In this document: positions 6,896 to 16,757 of the stretch, piece by piece
Position numbering within the stretch: the stretch's first letter is position 1
Layout of the letters: every line of letters begins with the position of its first letter
Origin: Asaia bogorensis
Lineage (GTDB): Bacteria > Pseudomonadota > Alphaproteobacteria > CACIAM-22H2
DNA: 64,000 nucleotides
Reading direction: 5' to 3'
Assembly: GCA_945901855.1 (NCBI GenBank)
Contig: CAMDLT010000001.1
Coordinates: 1-64,000 of the forward strand
Position numbers and translations under genes: made by a program
The notes under the pieces: model-generated
The model's input: the letters and a program-made list of their open reading frames with translations, nothing else
Database searches by the model: none
Told to the model about the DNA's origin: nothing

Positions 6896-7602
6896 TGCGC
6901 GGCCGCCAGCGCGGTGCTGGCATCGGCCAAGCGCCCGTCGAGCATGCGCACGGCCCGGTCGCAGCGCCGCGCAAGCTGGGCATCGTGCGTGATCAGCAGC
7001 AGCGCGGTGCCGATGCGTTTGCGCAGATCGAACATCAGATCGACGATCGAATGGCCGGTCCCGGCATCCAGATTGCCGGTCGGCTCGTCGGCCAACAGCA
7101 AGGCGGGTTCTGCCACGAACGCGCGCGCGAGCGCTGCGCGCTGCTGTTCGCCGCCCGACATTTGCCCCGGATAGTGCGTCGTGCGATGGCCGAGCCCGAC
7201 CGATTGCAGCACATCGCGCGCTTTGTCCCACGCGTTTTTGTCGCCCGCAAACTCCAGCGGGATGGCCACGTTTTCGAGCGCCGTCATCGTCGGGATCAGA
7301 TGGAAAGCCTGGAAAACGATGCCGACATTGCGGCGGCGAAACAGGGCAAGGCCGTCTTCGTCGAGCTTGCCCAAATCCTGGCCCGCGACATGGACGCTGC
7401 CCTGCGTCGGCCGCTCCAGACCCGCAACGACCATCATCATGGTCGATTTGCCCGAGCCCGACGGGCCGATCACGGCCAAGCTTTCGCCGGCTGCCAAATG
7501 CAAATCGATGCCGCGCAGGATATTGACCTCGCCCGCCTGGCTCGCCAATTTGAGATGGACGCCGCGAAGTTCGACGAGAGGGGATGCAGATTTGTCCGAC
7601 AT
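6892..7602 (-). CDS. ybbA: ABC transporter ATP-binding protein (YbbA/LolD type)
   Basis: This 236-residue ATPase subunit partners the downstream FtsX-like permease. It has Walker A GPSGSGKS at residues 46-53, a Q-loop near FQAFHL, signature MSGGEQQR at 148-155, Walker B LLLADEP at 168-174 and the H-loop in LLITHD. The pattern ADEPTGNLD is typical of the LolD/MacB/YbbA subfamily. The frame extends upstream to 7665, but the ATG at 7602 gives a normal-length N-terminus, and the extra residues are unlike the family. It overlaps the permease start by four bases. The start region also overlaps the probable TTG start of the divergent esterase. Confidence 0.9.
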   Translation of the reverse strand: MSDKSASPLVELRGVHLKLASQAGEVNILRGIDLHLAAGESLAVIGPSGSGKSTMMMVVAGLERPTQGSVHVAGQDLGKLDEDGLALFRRRNVGIVFQAFHLIPTMTALENVAIPLEFAGDKNAWDKARDVLQSVGLGHRTTHYPGQMSGGEQQRAALARAFVAEPALLLADEPTGNLDAGTGHSIVDLMFDLRKRIGTALLLITHDAQLARRCDRAVRMLDGRLADASTALAAAQ

Positions 7603-8281
7603 TTTGAATTCCCAAGGGCCGCAAAAGCGCTCCCCTTCATATGGGCGGCGCCGCGTTCTTTTCAACGCAACTGCGGCAAGTCTTTGCGCGCTCGTCCCTT
7701 TTGGCGCCCTTGCACAGACGCCGCAAAAACGGCTGCTGCTGCTGGGCGACAGCCTTACGGCCGGCTACGGCCTGCCGGCCCAGCAAGCGTTTCCCGCCCG
7801 CCTCGATGCCGCGCTGCGCGCAAGCGGCACGACGCTTGGCATCGTCAATGCGGGGGTGTCGGGGGATACGTCGGCAGGCGGCCTTGCACGGCTCGATTGG
7901 GCGCTTGGATCGCCCCCGCTGCCCGATTTTGCGCTGGTCGTGCTCGGCGCCAATGACGGCCTGCGCGGTCTCGACGTTGCGGCCATGGCGCGCAATCTCG
8001 ATCAGATCGTTTCGCGCCTCAAGGCGCGCGGCGTGCGCGTAATGCTGGCCGGCATGCGCGCCCCGCCGAATATGGGCAGTGCCTACACGCAAGCCTTTGC
8101 CAAGACGTTTGCCGATGTCGCGCAAAAACACGCGATCCCGCTGTATCCGTTTTTCCTCGACGGGGTAGCGGCCGTCCCGGACCTGAACCAAGCCGACGGC
8201 ATCCACCCCAACGGGGCCGGCGTCGACGCGATCGTCCAGCGTCTGCTCCCCGACCTGCAACGGTTTTTGGCTGCCGGTTAA
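7592..8281 (+). CDS. tesA: GDSL/SGNH-family exported arylesterase or thioesterase (TesA-like)
   Basis: The mature part matches TesA: block I LLLLGDSLTAGYGLP (nucleophile Ser54 in this numbering), block II and III residues in VNAGVSGDTSAGG and VVLGANDGLRG, and block V DGIHPNGAG with the catalytic Asp-His. The N-terminus has a twin-arginine-like signal, GRRRVLF, followed by a hydrophobic stretch ending ALA before QTPQ. No ATG lies in this frame after the divergent ybbA start. TTG 7592 follows GAGAGGGG with an eight-base spacer, and TTG 7604 is the alternative. The ATG at 7641 is out of frame. The product probably hydrolyses acyl esters or thioesters in the periplasm. The start is uncertain. Confidence 0.82.
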   Translation: MSDILNSQGPQKRSPSYGRRRVLFNATAASLCALVPFGALAQTPQKRLLLLGDSLTAGYGLPAQQAFPARLDAALRASGTTLGIVNAGVSGDTSAGGLARLDWALGSPPLPDFALVVLGANDGLRGLDVAAMARNLDQIVSRLKARGVRVMLAGMRAPPNMGSAYTQAFAKTFADVAQKHAIPLYPFFLDGVAAVPDLNQADGIHPNGAGVDAIVQRLLPDLQRFLAAG

Positions 8282-8556
8282 GCGTTTTTCGGTCGATCTG
8301 GAACGTTGGCGGCCGTCGCTTTTTGCGATTTTCCGCGCAACTGCGCCGCCGTGCGTGCGGCCACGCGGGCGCGCTCGCGTTCGAACCAGCGTTGGTCGCG
8401 AAATTGCTGGGCAGAAATGCCTTTTGGGTTCCAGCCTGGCATGTTCGGCGGTCGAAGCGGTCCGCAATCCGATATTTTTTGCAATTCCATAATTGTTTCG
8501 TCGGACGAGGCAGTTAATGCCCAAATAAGGGTCGTATATTGAGAATTCATACACAT
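8278..8556 (-). CDS. Small hypothetical protein, 92 residues
   Basis: An excellent ribosome-binding site (AGGAG, six bases before the ATG at 8556) supports translation. The protein has a polar N-terminal half containing CGPLRPPNMPGWNPKG and a very basic, arginine-rich C-terminal half (RDQRWFERERARVAAR). This could suggest nucleic-acid binding or a short helix, but I do not recognise a family. There is no signal peptide or membrane segment. The stop overlaps the esterase stop from the opposite strand. Another start, two codons in, is possible. Confidence 0.5.
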   Translation of the reverse strand: MCMNSQYTTLIWALTASSDETIMELQKISDCGPLRPPNMPGWNPKGISAQQFRDQRWFERERARVAARTAAQLRGKSQKATAANVPDRPKNA

Positions 8557-8668
8557 ATTGTTCTCCTATTATTTGATATCTTGATAATTGTCCAAGCGAG
8601 GACAGAGAGTCAATAAAAAATATAAATTCTCTAAAAACGAGAGTTGATGTTTGCGGGCGCGCCGAACC

Positions 8669-9040
8669 TTAGGGGCCAAAGACAAGCTGGCCCAGATAGC
8701 GGTTCGGCAGCAGCGTAAATGCGCCCGCCATGACAAGGCCGACATAAAGTCCGACCATCCACGCGCGATGGCGCGGCACGTTGGCGCGCCGGATCTCGCG
8801 CACCGCCATCGCCAGGCCGAACAGCGTCCAGAGCGACAGCAGATGGATCCAGCTGAAATTGCCGTCGCGTTTGATCCAAAACGAGCCGAGCGCCGTCGCG
8901 CCCAAGCACGCGACCCAGATGCGGCCCAGCACGCGGTAGCCGTACGTGCCTTTGGGGCGCACGAACATGACGGCGCCAAGCCCGACCGCTGCCAACGCCA
9001 CCACAATATGGAAGGCCACGACGGGCCCAAGGGCGCGCAT
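8669..9040 (-). CDS. Small integral membrane protein of the DUF2306 type
   Basis: About 123 residues with four predicted helices: HIVVALAAVGLGAVMFV, RIWVACLGATALGSFWI, IHLLSLWTLFGLAMAV and WMVGLYVGLVMAGAFTLL. The motif RVLGRIWVACL and the short loop RHRAWMVGLYVGLVMAG followed by LLPNRYLG are typical of DUF2306/YozB-like proteins, sometimes linked to haem or electron-transfer membranes but without proven function. The frame extends to 9091, overlapping the divergent FIST gene start at 9090, so I prefer the ATG at 9040. Confidence in the family is moderate. Confidence 0.65.
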   Translation of the reverse strand: MRALGPVVAFHIVVALAAVGLGAVMFVRPKGTYGYRVLGRIWVACLGATALGSFWIKRDGNFSWIHLLSLWTLFGLAMAVREIRRANVPRHRAWMVGLYVGLVMAGAFTLLPNRYLGQLVFGP

Positions 9041-9089
9041 GCGAATTCCGCTTTCGAGGCGATACGAATCGAGCGAGGATAGAAACATC

Positions 9090-10226
9090 ATGCGTCCGCC
9101 GAATCAAACAGCTCCGCGTATTGTCGCTGCGCACGCCCATGCCGCATCCGGCGCCGCCTGGGGGCGTTTGGCGGTGAGCATCGGCGAGACGCTGTCGCGC
9201 GATCTGCCCGGCGCGCGGCTTGGCATTTTGTATGCAACCCCAGCGCTGGCCTGCAAGCTGGAGGAAGTGCTTGCCGTGGTGCGGCGCGTGTCGGGCATTC
9301 CCGATTGGGTTGGGGCGGTTGGCCATGGCATCGTGGGCGACGCGGAGCATTTCGACGGTGCGGGCCTGTCGGCGCTGGCGCTCGATCTGCCTGGCGAGGC
9401 GTATCGCTTGTTGCCGCACATGACCGACGATCTGTCGCCGCTGGGCGCGCATGCGGCCTGGATTGCAGCACACCGGCCCGGCTTCGGCATCGTGCATGTC
9501 GATCCAGGCTGCGTCGATCCCGCCGACACGATCGCGGGCATTGCCGATGCAAGCGAGGCGTTTTTGGTCGGCGGTTTGACGGTGGCCGCGCCCGACGGCG
9601 CGCAAATCGCGGGCAAGGTCGTGGCGGGCGGCATCTCGGGCGTGCTGTTTGCGGGCTCGGTTGCCGTTGCCACTGGCCTTACGCAAGGGTGCGTGCCGGC
9701 CGGCCCCGTGCACCGCGTGACCGCCGCCGACGGCAACGTGCTGGTCCAGCTCGACGGGCAGCCCGCCCTCGACGTGATGAAGCAGGATCTGAAGCCCGAG
9801 AACCTCGCGCAGCTGAAAGCCTTTGCTGCCGAAATGCAGATCGGTCTGCCGATCCCCGGCTCCGATACGGGCGACTATTTGGTGCGCGATTTCACCGGCA
9901 TCGACCCGCGCGAGGGGCTGATCGGCGTGGCCGCTTTGGTCGATCCCGGCGACCGGCTGTTTTTTGCGCGGCGCGACCGGCCGGCTGCCGTCGACGACAT
10001 GATCCGCATGGCCGAACAGCTCAAGCGCCGCGCGCCGCGCGCCTCGGGCGGCCTCTATTTCAGCTGCGTGGCGCGCGGGCCCCGCCTGTTCGGCGACGAT
10101 GTGTGCGAACGCGACTTGATCCGCGACAGCTTCGGCGCCATGCCGGTCGCGGGTCTGTTTTGCAACGGCGAGGTATCCAACGCGCGTCTCTACGCGTATA
10201 CGGGCGTTCTGGCTGTTTTTGCGTAA
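9090..10226 (+). CDS. FIST-domain sensory protein
   Basis: This 378-residue cytoplasmic protein has a FIST_N domain (about residues 30-210) followed by FIST_C (about 215-355), the standard two-domain arrangement. Recognisable stretches are WVGAVGHGIVGDAEHF in the N-terminal half and SFGAMPVAGLFCNGEVSNA in the C-terminal half, the latter being the most conserved segment of the family. FIST proteins are thought to bind small ligands such as amino acids, often in signalling proteins. Here there is no attached output domain. The ATG at 9090 follows GAGGATAG. The aldo/keto reductase starts 15 bases downstream, so the two may be cotranscribed. Confidence 0.85.
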   Translation: MRPPNQTAPRIVAAHAHAASGAAWGRLAVSIGETLSRDLPGARLGILYATPALACKLEEVLAVVRRVSGIPDWVGAVGHGIVGDAEHFDGAGLSALALDLPGEAYRLLPHMTDDLSPLGAHAAWIAAHRPGFGIVHVDPGCVDPADTIAGIADASEAFLVGGLTVAAPDGAQIAGKVVAGGISGVLFAGSVAVATGLTQGCVPAGPVHRVTAADGNVLVQLDGQPALDVMKQDLKPENLAQLKAFAAEMQIGLPIPGSDTGDYLVRDFTGIDPREGLIGVAALVDPGDRLFFARRDRPAAVDDMIRMAEQLKRRAPRASGGLYFSCVARGPRLFGDDVCERDLIRDSFGAMPVAGLFCNGEVSNARLYAYTGVLAVFA

Positions 10227-10241
10227 GGAAACGAGCGTGTG

Positions 10242-11285
10242 ATGGAATACCGCAAATTGGGTACGAGCGACTTGTCGGTGTCGGCTTTGTGTCTGGGCAC
10301 CATGACCTGGGGCCAGCAGAACACCGAGAGCGACGCGCACGCCCAGCTCGACTACGCGTTCGCCAACGGCATCAATTTTTTCGACGCCGCCGAAATGTAC
10401 CCGGTCCCGCCGCGCGCCGAAACCTTCGGGCGCACCGAAGAATGCCTCGGCTCGTGGCTTGCCAAAAACAAATCCAAGCGCGCGCAGTTTGTCGTGGCAA
10501 GCAAAGCGACCGGGCGCGGCAACGGCTTGGCGCACGTGCGCGGCGGCGCGGGGCTCGATGCGGCGAATATCCGGGCGGCGATCGAAGGATCGCTGAAGCG
10601 GCTGCAGACCGACTATATCGATCTCTACCAGACGCACACGCCCGACCGTCCGGCCAATCGTTTCGGCCAGCTCGACTACGCGCACGATCCAGCCGCCCCG
10701 CAAGGCGCCCCGCTCGAAGAAACGCTTGGCACCCTCGCCATGCTGGTGCGCGAGGGGAAAATTCGCCATTTTGGCGTGTCGAACGAAACGCCGTGGGGCG
10801 TCATGCGCCAGCTTGGCCTCGCGCAGGCAGGGGTCGGGCCGCGCCCGCAGGCGATTCAAAATCCCTACAGCCTGCTCAATCGCACCTTCGACGTGGGGCT
10901 TGGCGAAATCGCCATGCGCGAACAGGTGGGGCTGCTGGCCTACAGTCCGCTCGCGATGGGCGTGCTGGCGGGCAAATATCTCGACGGGGCGCGCCCTTCG
11001 CAAGGCCGCCTCACGCTGTTCGACCGTTTCAAGCGCTATTCGACGCCGCGCGCCGAACCCGCTGCCGCCGCCTACGTGGCCATCGCGCGCGACGCGGGCC
11101 TCGATCCTGCCCAAATGGCGCTCGCTTTCGTCACCGGGCGGCCGTTCGTGACGTCGAATATATTCGGCGCCACGACGATGGCGCAGCTTGAAAGCAACAT
11201 CGCGTCGGCGCGCGTGCGCCTGTCGTCGGATGTTTTGGCGGCGATCGATGCCGTCCACGCGGCCAACCCCAACCCGTGTCCGTGA
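10242..11285 (+). CDS. tas: NADP(H)-dependent aldo/keto reductase, Tas type
   Basis: This 347-residue (beta/alpha)8 oxidoreductase has the catalytic tetrad recognisable as the Asp in NFFDAAEMY, the Tyr in the same motif, Lys in VVASKATG and His in YQTHTPDR. The N-terminal LGTSDLSVSALCLGTMTWG and the insertion RFGQLDYAHDP are characteristic of the Tas/YajO subgroup, which reduces aldehydes and ketones. A GTG codon immediately precedes the ATG at 10242 and could serve as an alternative start. The gene follows the FIST gene closely and precedes thpR by 10 bases, suggesting one transcript. The natural substrate is not predictable. Confidence 0.9.
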   Translation: MEYRKLGTSDLSVSALCLGTMTWGQQNTESDAHAQLDYAFANGINFFDAAEMYPVPPRAETFGRTEECLGSWLAKNKSKRAQFVVASKATGRGNGLAHVRGGAGLDAANIRAAIEGSLKRLQTDYIDLYQTHTPDRPANRFGQLDYAHDPAAPQGAPLEETLGTLAMLVREGKIRHFGVSNETPWGVMRQLGLAQAGVGPRPQAIQNPYSLLNRTFDVGLGEIAMREQVGLLAYSPLAMGVLAGKYLDGARPSQGRLTLFDRFKRYSTPRAEPAAAAYVAIARDAGLDPAQMALAFVTGRPFVTSNIFGATTMAQLESNIASARVRLSSDVLAAIDAVHAANPNPCP

Positions 11286-11295
11286 CGGCGCAAGA

Positions 11296-11835
11296 ATGTA
11301 TCGGCTGTTTGCCGGCGTTGCCTTGCCCGACGACATCGCGCTGCGCTTGCAGGGCATGTGCGCGGGCGTGCCGGGCGCCTACTGGGAAGATCCTGAAAAT
11401 CTCCATCTGACTTTGCGTTTCATCGGCGACGTGCCGGGCGATGCGGCCGAGGATATCGGGCACGCGCTGGCGGGCGTGCGCCATGCGCCCTTCGATCTGG
11501 AGATGGCCGGGGTGAGCCATTTTTCCAGCGGCGAGGACGTGCGCGTGCTGTGGGCGGGGTTCAAGAAGTCGCCCGCTCTGGTCGCGTTGCGCGCGCGCAT
11601 CGAAGCGGCGTTGCGGCGCATCGACATCGAACCCGACGGCCGCAAGTTCGTGCCGCACGTGACGCTCGCCAAACTCGCCGCACCCTATGTCCCGAAGGTA
11701 CAGGAATGGCTCGCGATGCACGCCCTGTTCAAGGCGGGTCCGTTCGCCGTGCGCGCGTTCGCGCTCTATTCGAGCCACCGCACGTCGCACGGCACGCGCT
11801 ACGAACAGGAAGCCGATTTCATGTTGCGCCCGTGA
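11296..11835 (+). CDS. thpR: RNA 2',3'-cyclic phosphodiesterase (2H phosphoesterase)
   Basis: This 179-residue protein carries the two HxTx motifs that define the 2H superfamily: HLTL at residues 37-40 and HVTL at 121-124. They are placed symmetrically in a bilobed fold. ThpR/LigT enzymes hydrolyse 2',3'-cyclic phosphate ends of RNA to 2'-phosphates and can ligate tRNA halves in vitro. The start ATG at 11296 gives the family-typical N-terminus YRLFAGVALP. It lies directly behind the aldo/keto reductase. Confidence 0.92.
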   Translation: MYRLFAGVALPDDIALRLQGMCAGVPGAYWEDPENLHLTLRFIGDVPGDAAEDIGHALAGVRHAPFDLEMAGVSHFSSGEDVRVLWAGFKKSPALVALRARIEAALRRIDIEPDGRKFVPHVTLAKLAAPYVPKVQEWLAMHALFKAGPFAVRAFALYSSHRTSHGTRYEQEADFMLRP

Positions 11836-11906
11836 TCGGCCGCGCGCGCCTGCGAGCGCCGAATAGCTGTTGCCTCGCACGGCCGTTTGGCTAGGTTAGG
11901 CGGCAT

Positions 11907-12623
11907 ATGGCCGGTCCGATCGTGGTGCTGACAGGGGCGGGGATTTCGCAGGAATCGGGGCTCGCGACGTTCCGCGATCCCGACGGCGTTTGGGCGCGCG
12001 TGCGCATCGAAGACGTCGCCACGCCGCAAGCCTTCGTGCGCGACGAGGCGCGCGTGCATGCGTTCTACAACATGCGGCGACGCGGCCTGCGCGATCCGGC
12101 CGTGCAGCCCAACCACGCGCATGTGGCGCTCGCCATCCTCGAAGCGAATTGGCCGCACGAGGTGACGATCGCGACCCAAAATGTCGACGATCTGCATGCG
12201 CGCGCGGGCTCGCGCAATATCCGCCATATCCACGGCGAACTTCTCAAGGCGCGCTGCGTTGCGTGCGGCACGATCGCCGCGGTCGAGGGCGATCTTGGCG
12301 GCGCGTCGGCGTGCCCTGCGTGCGACACGCGCGGCGCTCTGCGCCCGCACATCGTCTGGTTCGGCGAAACGCCGTTCCATCTTGACGAGGTGCAGAAAAA
12401 ACTCGAGGCGTGCGCGCTGTTCGTGTCGATCGGCACGTCGGGCAATGTCTATCCGGCGGCGGGGTTTGTGGAAATCGCGGCGGCGGCGGGCGCGCGCACG
12501 ATCGAACTCAATTTGGAGCCATCGGCAGGTGCAAGCGCGTTCGACGAAACACGCTATGGCCCCGCAAGCCAAATCGTGCCGCAATTTGTCGCCGAACTTT
12601 TGGGCGTGGTGCCGGGGCCATGA
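11907..12623 (+). CDS. cobB: NAD-dependent protein deacylase (class III sirtuin)
   Basis: This 238-residue enzyme removes acetyl and probably succinyl groups from lysines using NAD. The NAD-binding GAGISQESGLATFRD lies at residues 10-24, TQNVDDLHARAG at 90-101 and the catalytic His109 in HIHGE. The zinc site is formed by two CxxC pairs (Cys117/120 and Cys136/139). Tyr54 and Arg57 in FYNMRRR match the Y-x-x-R motif that gives CobB and SIRT5 their desuccinylase activity. It overlaps the downstream zapE by an ATGA junction. Its position next to the TCA operon fits, but does not prove, a role in regulating central metabolic enzymes. Confidence 0.93.
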   Translation: MAGPIVVLTGAGISQESGLATFRDPDGVWARVRIEDVATPQAFVRDEARVHAFYNMRRRGLRDPAVQPNHAHVALAILEANWPHEVTIATQNVDDLHARAGSRNIRHIHGELLKARCVACGTIAAVEGDLGGASACPACDTRGALRPHIVWFGETPFHLDEVQKKLEACALFVSIGTSGNVYPAAGFVEIAAAAGARTIELNLEPSAGASAFDETRYGPASQIVPQFVAELLGVVPGP

Positions 12624-13762
12624 CCGCCTTGCTCGACGCCTATCGCGCGAGGCTCGCTGCAGGCGAGATCAAAGCGGATCCAGCACAGGCGTTTGCGGTC
12701 GAAAAGCTCGAGACGCTGACGCGCGCGTTGGCCGCTTACAAACCCGATCCGCGGCCCGGATTTTGGCGTGCCTCGCTCGGCTTCGCGCGCAAATTCGGCG
12801 CCGAGCAGCGCGGCGCGCCGCCCACCGGCCTCTATTTTTTCGGCGGGGTGGGGCGCGGCAAATCGATGCTGATGGATCTGTTCTATCTGCATGCACCGGT
12901 TGAAAAAAAGCGCCGCGTGCATTTCCACGCCTTCATGCTGGAAGTGCATGCGCGTATCCATGCCTGGCGCCAGACGGCCGATGCCAAAAAAGGCGACGGC
13001 GATCCGATTCCGCCATTGGCCGAAGCGATGGCCGGGGAAGCGTTTTTGCTGTGTTTCGACGAGTTCCAGGTAACCAACATCGCGGACGCGATGATCTTGG
13101 GGCGGCTGTTCGAAGCGATGTTTGCCAAGGGCGTGGTGGTGGTCGCAACGTCCAATATCGAGCCCGACGATTTGTACGCCAACGGCCTGCAGCGCGAGCG
13201 GTTTTTGCCCGCGATCGAATTGCTCAAACAAAAGCTCGACGTGCTGGCCCTGGACGGCGGCATCGACTATCGCCGCATCCGCATCCGCGGCTTGCCGGTC
13301 TACCATGCGCCGCTGGGGCCCGCTGCGACGGCCGCGCTCGAGCGCGCTTTTGCCACCCTCACGGAAGGCGCTTTGATCGGCCCTGCCACGCTCGATGTTG
13401 GCGGGCGGGATCTGGCGCTCGAACGCGCGGGCGGCGGGGTGGCGTTTGCGTCGTTCAACGATCTGTGCGCCAAGGCGCTGGGGGCGGGCGACTATCTGGC
13501 GCTCGCGAAAGTTTTCCATACGCTGGTGCTGGACGGCGTGCCGGTTCTTGATCCCGAAAAGCGCAACGAAGCGCGCCGCTTCGTGAACTTGATCGACGCG
13601 CTCTACGAACACCGCGCCAAGCTGGTGATGGCCGCCGCGGCCCCGCCCGAGGAATTGCACGCGCAAGGCGACCACGCCTTCGAATTCCAACGCACCGCCA
13701 GCCGCCTGTTCGAAATGCAGAGCCAGGACTATCTGACGGCCGCGCATAACGGCGGCACGTAA
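12620..13762 (+). CDS. zapE: Cell division protein ZapE (AFG1-like ATPase)
   Basis: This 380-residue AAA-type ATPase has Walker A GGVGRGKS at residues 75-82 and Walker B LLCFDEFQV at about 145-153. It also has a sensor-like VVVATSNIEPDDLY and the AFG1-typical C-terminal region with RRFVNLIDALYEHRAKLV. ZapE acts at the Z-ring late in division in enterobacteria; AFG1 homologues assist turnover of respiratory-chain subunits. The ATG at 12620 overlaps the cobB stop (ATGA). zapE immediately upstream of the mdh-suc operon is a recurring alphaproteobacterial gene order. Here one gene intervenes. Confidence 0.92.
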   Translation: MTALLDAYRARLAAGEIKADPAQAFAVEKLETLTRALAAYKPDPRPGFWRASLGFARKFGAEQRGAPPTGLYFFGGVGRGKSMLMDLFYLHAPVEKKRRVHFHAFMLEVHARIHAWRQTADAKKGDGDPIPPLAEAMAGEAFLLCFDEFQVTNIADAMILGRLFEAMFAKGVVVVATSNIEPDDLYANGLQRERFLPAIELLKQKLDVLALDGGIDYRRIRIRGLPVYHAPLGPAATAALERAFATLTEGALIGPATLDVGGRDLALERAGGGVAFASFNDLCAKALGAGDYLALAKVFHTLVLDGVPVLDPEKRNEARRFVNLIDALYEHRAKLVMAAAAPPEELHAQGDHAFEFQRTASRLFEMQSQDYLTAAHNGGT

Positions 13763-13816
13763 GCGTTTCTCGTCGCTGTCGCGCGCCTTGATTCTTTTTG
13801 CGCGCGCACCAGCTAG

Positions 13817-14410
13817 ATGTCGATGCGGCAAATTTTGCTTTCATTGCTCGTGTTTGCGTGGGGCATCGGGTCGAGTGCGGCGCAAAATGCGCTCGATCCG
13901 GGCACGTTGGCGCAACCCGGCTACGTGCTGTTGCTGCGCCACGCGATCGCGCCCGGAGTCGGCGATCCGGCCGCGATGCGCCTTGGCGACTGCGCGACCC
14001 AGCGCAATCTGGATGCAACCGGGCGCGCCCAGGCCACCGCCATCGGTGCGGCGCTGCGTGCGGCCGGTGTCGGGGGCGGGGCTGGGGCTGGGCCTGTGCG
14101 GGTCTATTCGAGCCAATGGTGCCGGGCGCTCGAAACCGCACGGCTGCTGGGGTTTGGCGCTCCCGTCGAATTGCCGTCGGCGCTCAATTCGTTTTTCGAA
14201 GATCGCGGCCAAGGACCGCCGGCGACGGCGGCCTTGCGCGCATGGCTTGCAGCCCAACCGCGCGGCGGGACGCTGACCGTGCTCGTCACGCACCAGGTGA
14301 ACATCACGGCCCTGACCGGCATCGTGCCGGCCTCCGGCGAGGGGGTGGCGCTGCGTCTGCTCCCCGACGGCGATTTTGCGCTCGCGGGCCGTCTGCGCCC
14401 GCCCGGTTGA
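13817..14410 (+). CDS. Exported histidine phosphatase family protein
   Basis: This 197-residue protein begins with a signal peptide (MSMRQILLSLLVFAWGIGSSAAQ, read in two parts: basic start, then a hydrophobic core with cleavage after SAA). The branch-1 phosphatase motif appears as LLLRHAIAPG, with the phospho-accepting His. VYSSQWCRALETARLLG supplies the second Arg, and THQVNITALTG supplies the second catalytic His. It is probably a periplasmic phosphomonoesterase of unknown substrate. It lies between zapE and mdh on the same strand, 54 bases after zapE, so it may share that transcript. Confidence 0.85.
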   Translation: MSMRQILLSLLVFAWGIGSSAAQNALDPGTLAQPGYVLLLRHAIAPGVGDPAAMRLGDCATQRNLDATGRAQATAIGAALRAAGVGGGAGAGPVRVYSSQWCRALETARLLGFGAPVELPSALNSFFEDRGQGPPATAALRAWLAAQPRGGTLTVLVTHQVNITALTGIVPASGEGVALRLLPDGDFALAGRLRPPG

Positions 14411-14411
14411 G

Positions 14412-15468
<1,057 letters not shown>

Positions 15469-15559
15469 CTTGCTGGTTTGTTCCCGGCGGGTACCGTTGC
15501 AAGACGGCCCCGCCCGGGACTAGTTTGAAGCATCCGCCCGCCAACCGACTGGAATCCCC

Positions 15560-16756
15560 ATGAACATCCACGAGTATCAAGCCAAGACCTTGCTGGCGCG
15601 CTTCGGCGTTGCGGTTCCCAAGGGCGGCGTTGCCTACACGCCCGACGAAGCCGAAAAGGTCGCGCGCGAATTGGGCGGCCCGGTCTGGGTCGTGAAGTCG
15701 CAGATCCACGCGGGCGGGCGCGGCGCTGGGCGCTTCAAAAACGATCCCGACGGCAAGGGCGGTGTGCGCGTCGTCAAATCGATCGACGAGGTCAAGAAAA
15801 ACGCGACCGCGATGCTCGGCAAAACGCTGATCACCAAGCAGACCGGCCCCAAGGGCAAAGAAGTCAAGCGCATCTATGTCGAAGAAGGCTGCGACATCAA
15901 GCGCGAGCTGTATCTGGGCATGCTGGTCGACCGCGCCTCGCACCGCATCGTGGTGATGGCCTCGACCGAAGGCGGCATGGATATCGAAGAAGTCGCCCAC
16001 AAAACGCCCGAAAAAATCGTCAAGATCGCGATCGATCCCACGCAAGGGCTGCAGGCCTACTACGCGCGCAAAGTCGCGTTCGGGCTCGGGCTCGAGGGCA
16101 AGCAGGTCGGGGCTTGCGTCAAATTCCTGACGGCGATGTACGAAGCTTTCACGAGCCTCGACGCGTCGATCGTCGAAATCAACCCGCTGGTCGTCACCGG
16201 CGCGGGCGAGGTGCTCGCCCTCGACGCCAAAATGAATTTCGACGACAACGCGCTCTTCCGCCACAAGGACGTGGCCGAACTGCGCGACGAAGACGAAGAA
16301 GACCCGATGGAGCTCGAAGCCTCCAAGCACGAGCTCAATTACGTCAAGCTCGACGGCTCGATCGGCTGCATGGTGAACGGGGCCGGCCTTGCGATGGCCA
16401 CGATGGACATCATCAAGCTTTACGGCGGCGAGCCTGCCAACTTCCTCGACGTGGGCGGCGGCGCAACGCGCGAGCGCGTGACGCAGGCCTTCAAGCTCAT
16501 CCTGTCGGATCCCAATGTCGAAGGCATTCTGGTCAACATCTTCGGCGGAATCATGCGCTGCGACGTGATCGCCGAAGGCGTCGTGGCGGCCGCGCGCGAG
16601 GTCGCGCTGAACGTGCCCTTGGTGGTGCGCCTGGAAGGGACGAACGTGGATCTGGGCAAGAAAATTCTCAAAAATTCCGGCCTCAAGATCGTGTCCGCGG
16701 ACAATCTTGCCGATGCCGCCGAAAAGATCGTTACGGCCGTGAAGGAGGCCGCATAA
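15560..16756 (+). CDS. sucC: Succinyl-CoA synthetase, beta subunit (ADP-forming)
   Basis: This 398-residue subunit carries the ATP-grasp fold that binds the nucleotide, plus the C-terminal CoA-ligase-like domain. Recognisable stretches are the N-terminal [17 protein letters not shown], the grasp loop [14 protein letters not shown], and [17 protein letters not shown] with [15 protein letters not shown], which line the succinate and phosphate sites. Length is standard. With SucD it makes succinate and ATP from succinyl-CoA. The stop is one base from the sucD start, consistent with equimolar synthesis. Confidence 0.97.
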   Translation: MNIHEYQAKTLLARFGVAVPKGGVAYTPDEAEKVARELGGPVWVVKSQIHAGGRGAGRFKNDPDGKGGVRVVKSIDEVKKNATAMLGKTLITKQTGPKGKEVKRIYVEEGCDIKRELYLGMLVDRASHRIVVMASTEGGMDIEEVAHKTPEKIVKIAIDPTQGLQAYYARKVAFGLGLEGKQVGACVKFLTAMYEAFTSLDASIVEINPLVVTGAGEVLALDAKMNFDDNALFRHKDVAELRDEDEEDPMELEASKHELNYVKLDGSIGCMVNGAGLAMATMDIIKLYGGEPANFLDVGGGATRERVTQAFKLILSDPNVEGILVNIFGGIMRCDVIAEGVVAAAREVALNVPLVVRLEGTNVDLGKKILKNSGLKIVSADNLADAAEKIVTAVKEAA

Positions 16757-16757
16757 C

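Noticed and set aside
3782-7174. 1130-codon plus-strand frame opposite the ybbP-like permease
   Set aside because: Composition is dominated by Arg, Gln and His, typical of antisense frames in high-GC genes. The minus strand has a clear permease and ATPase with coupled starts.
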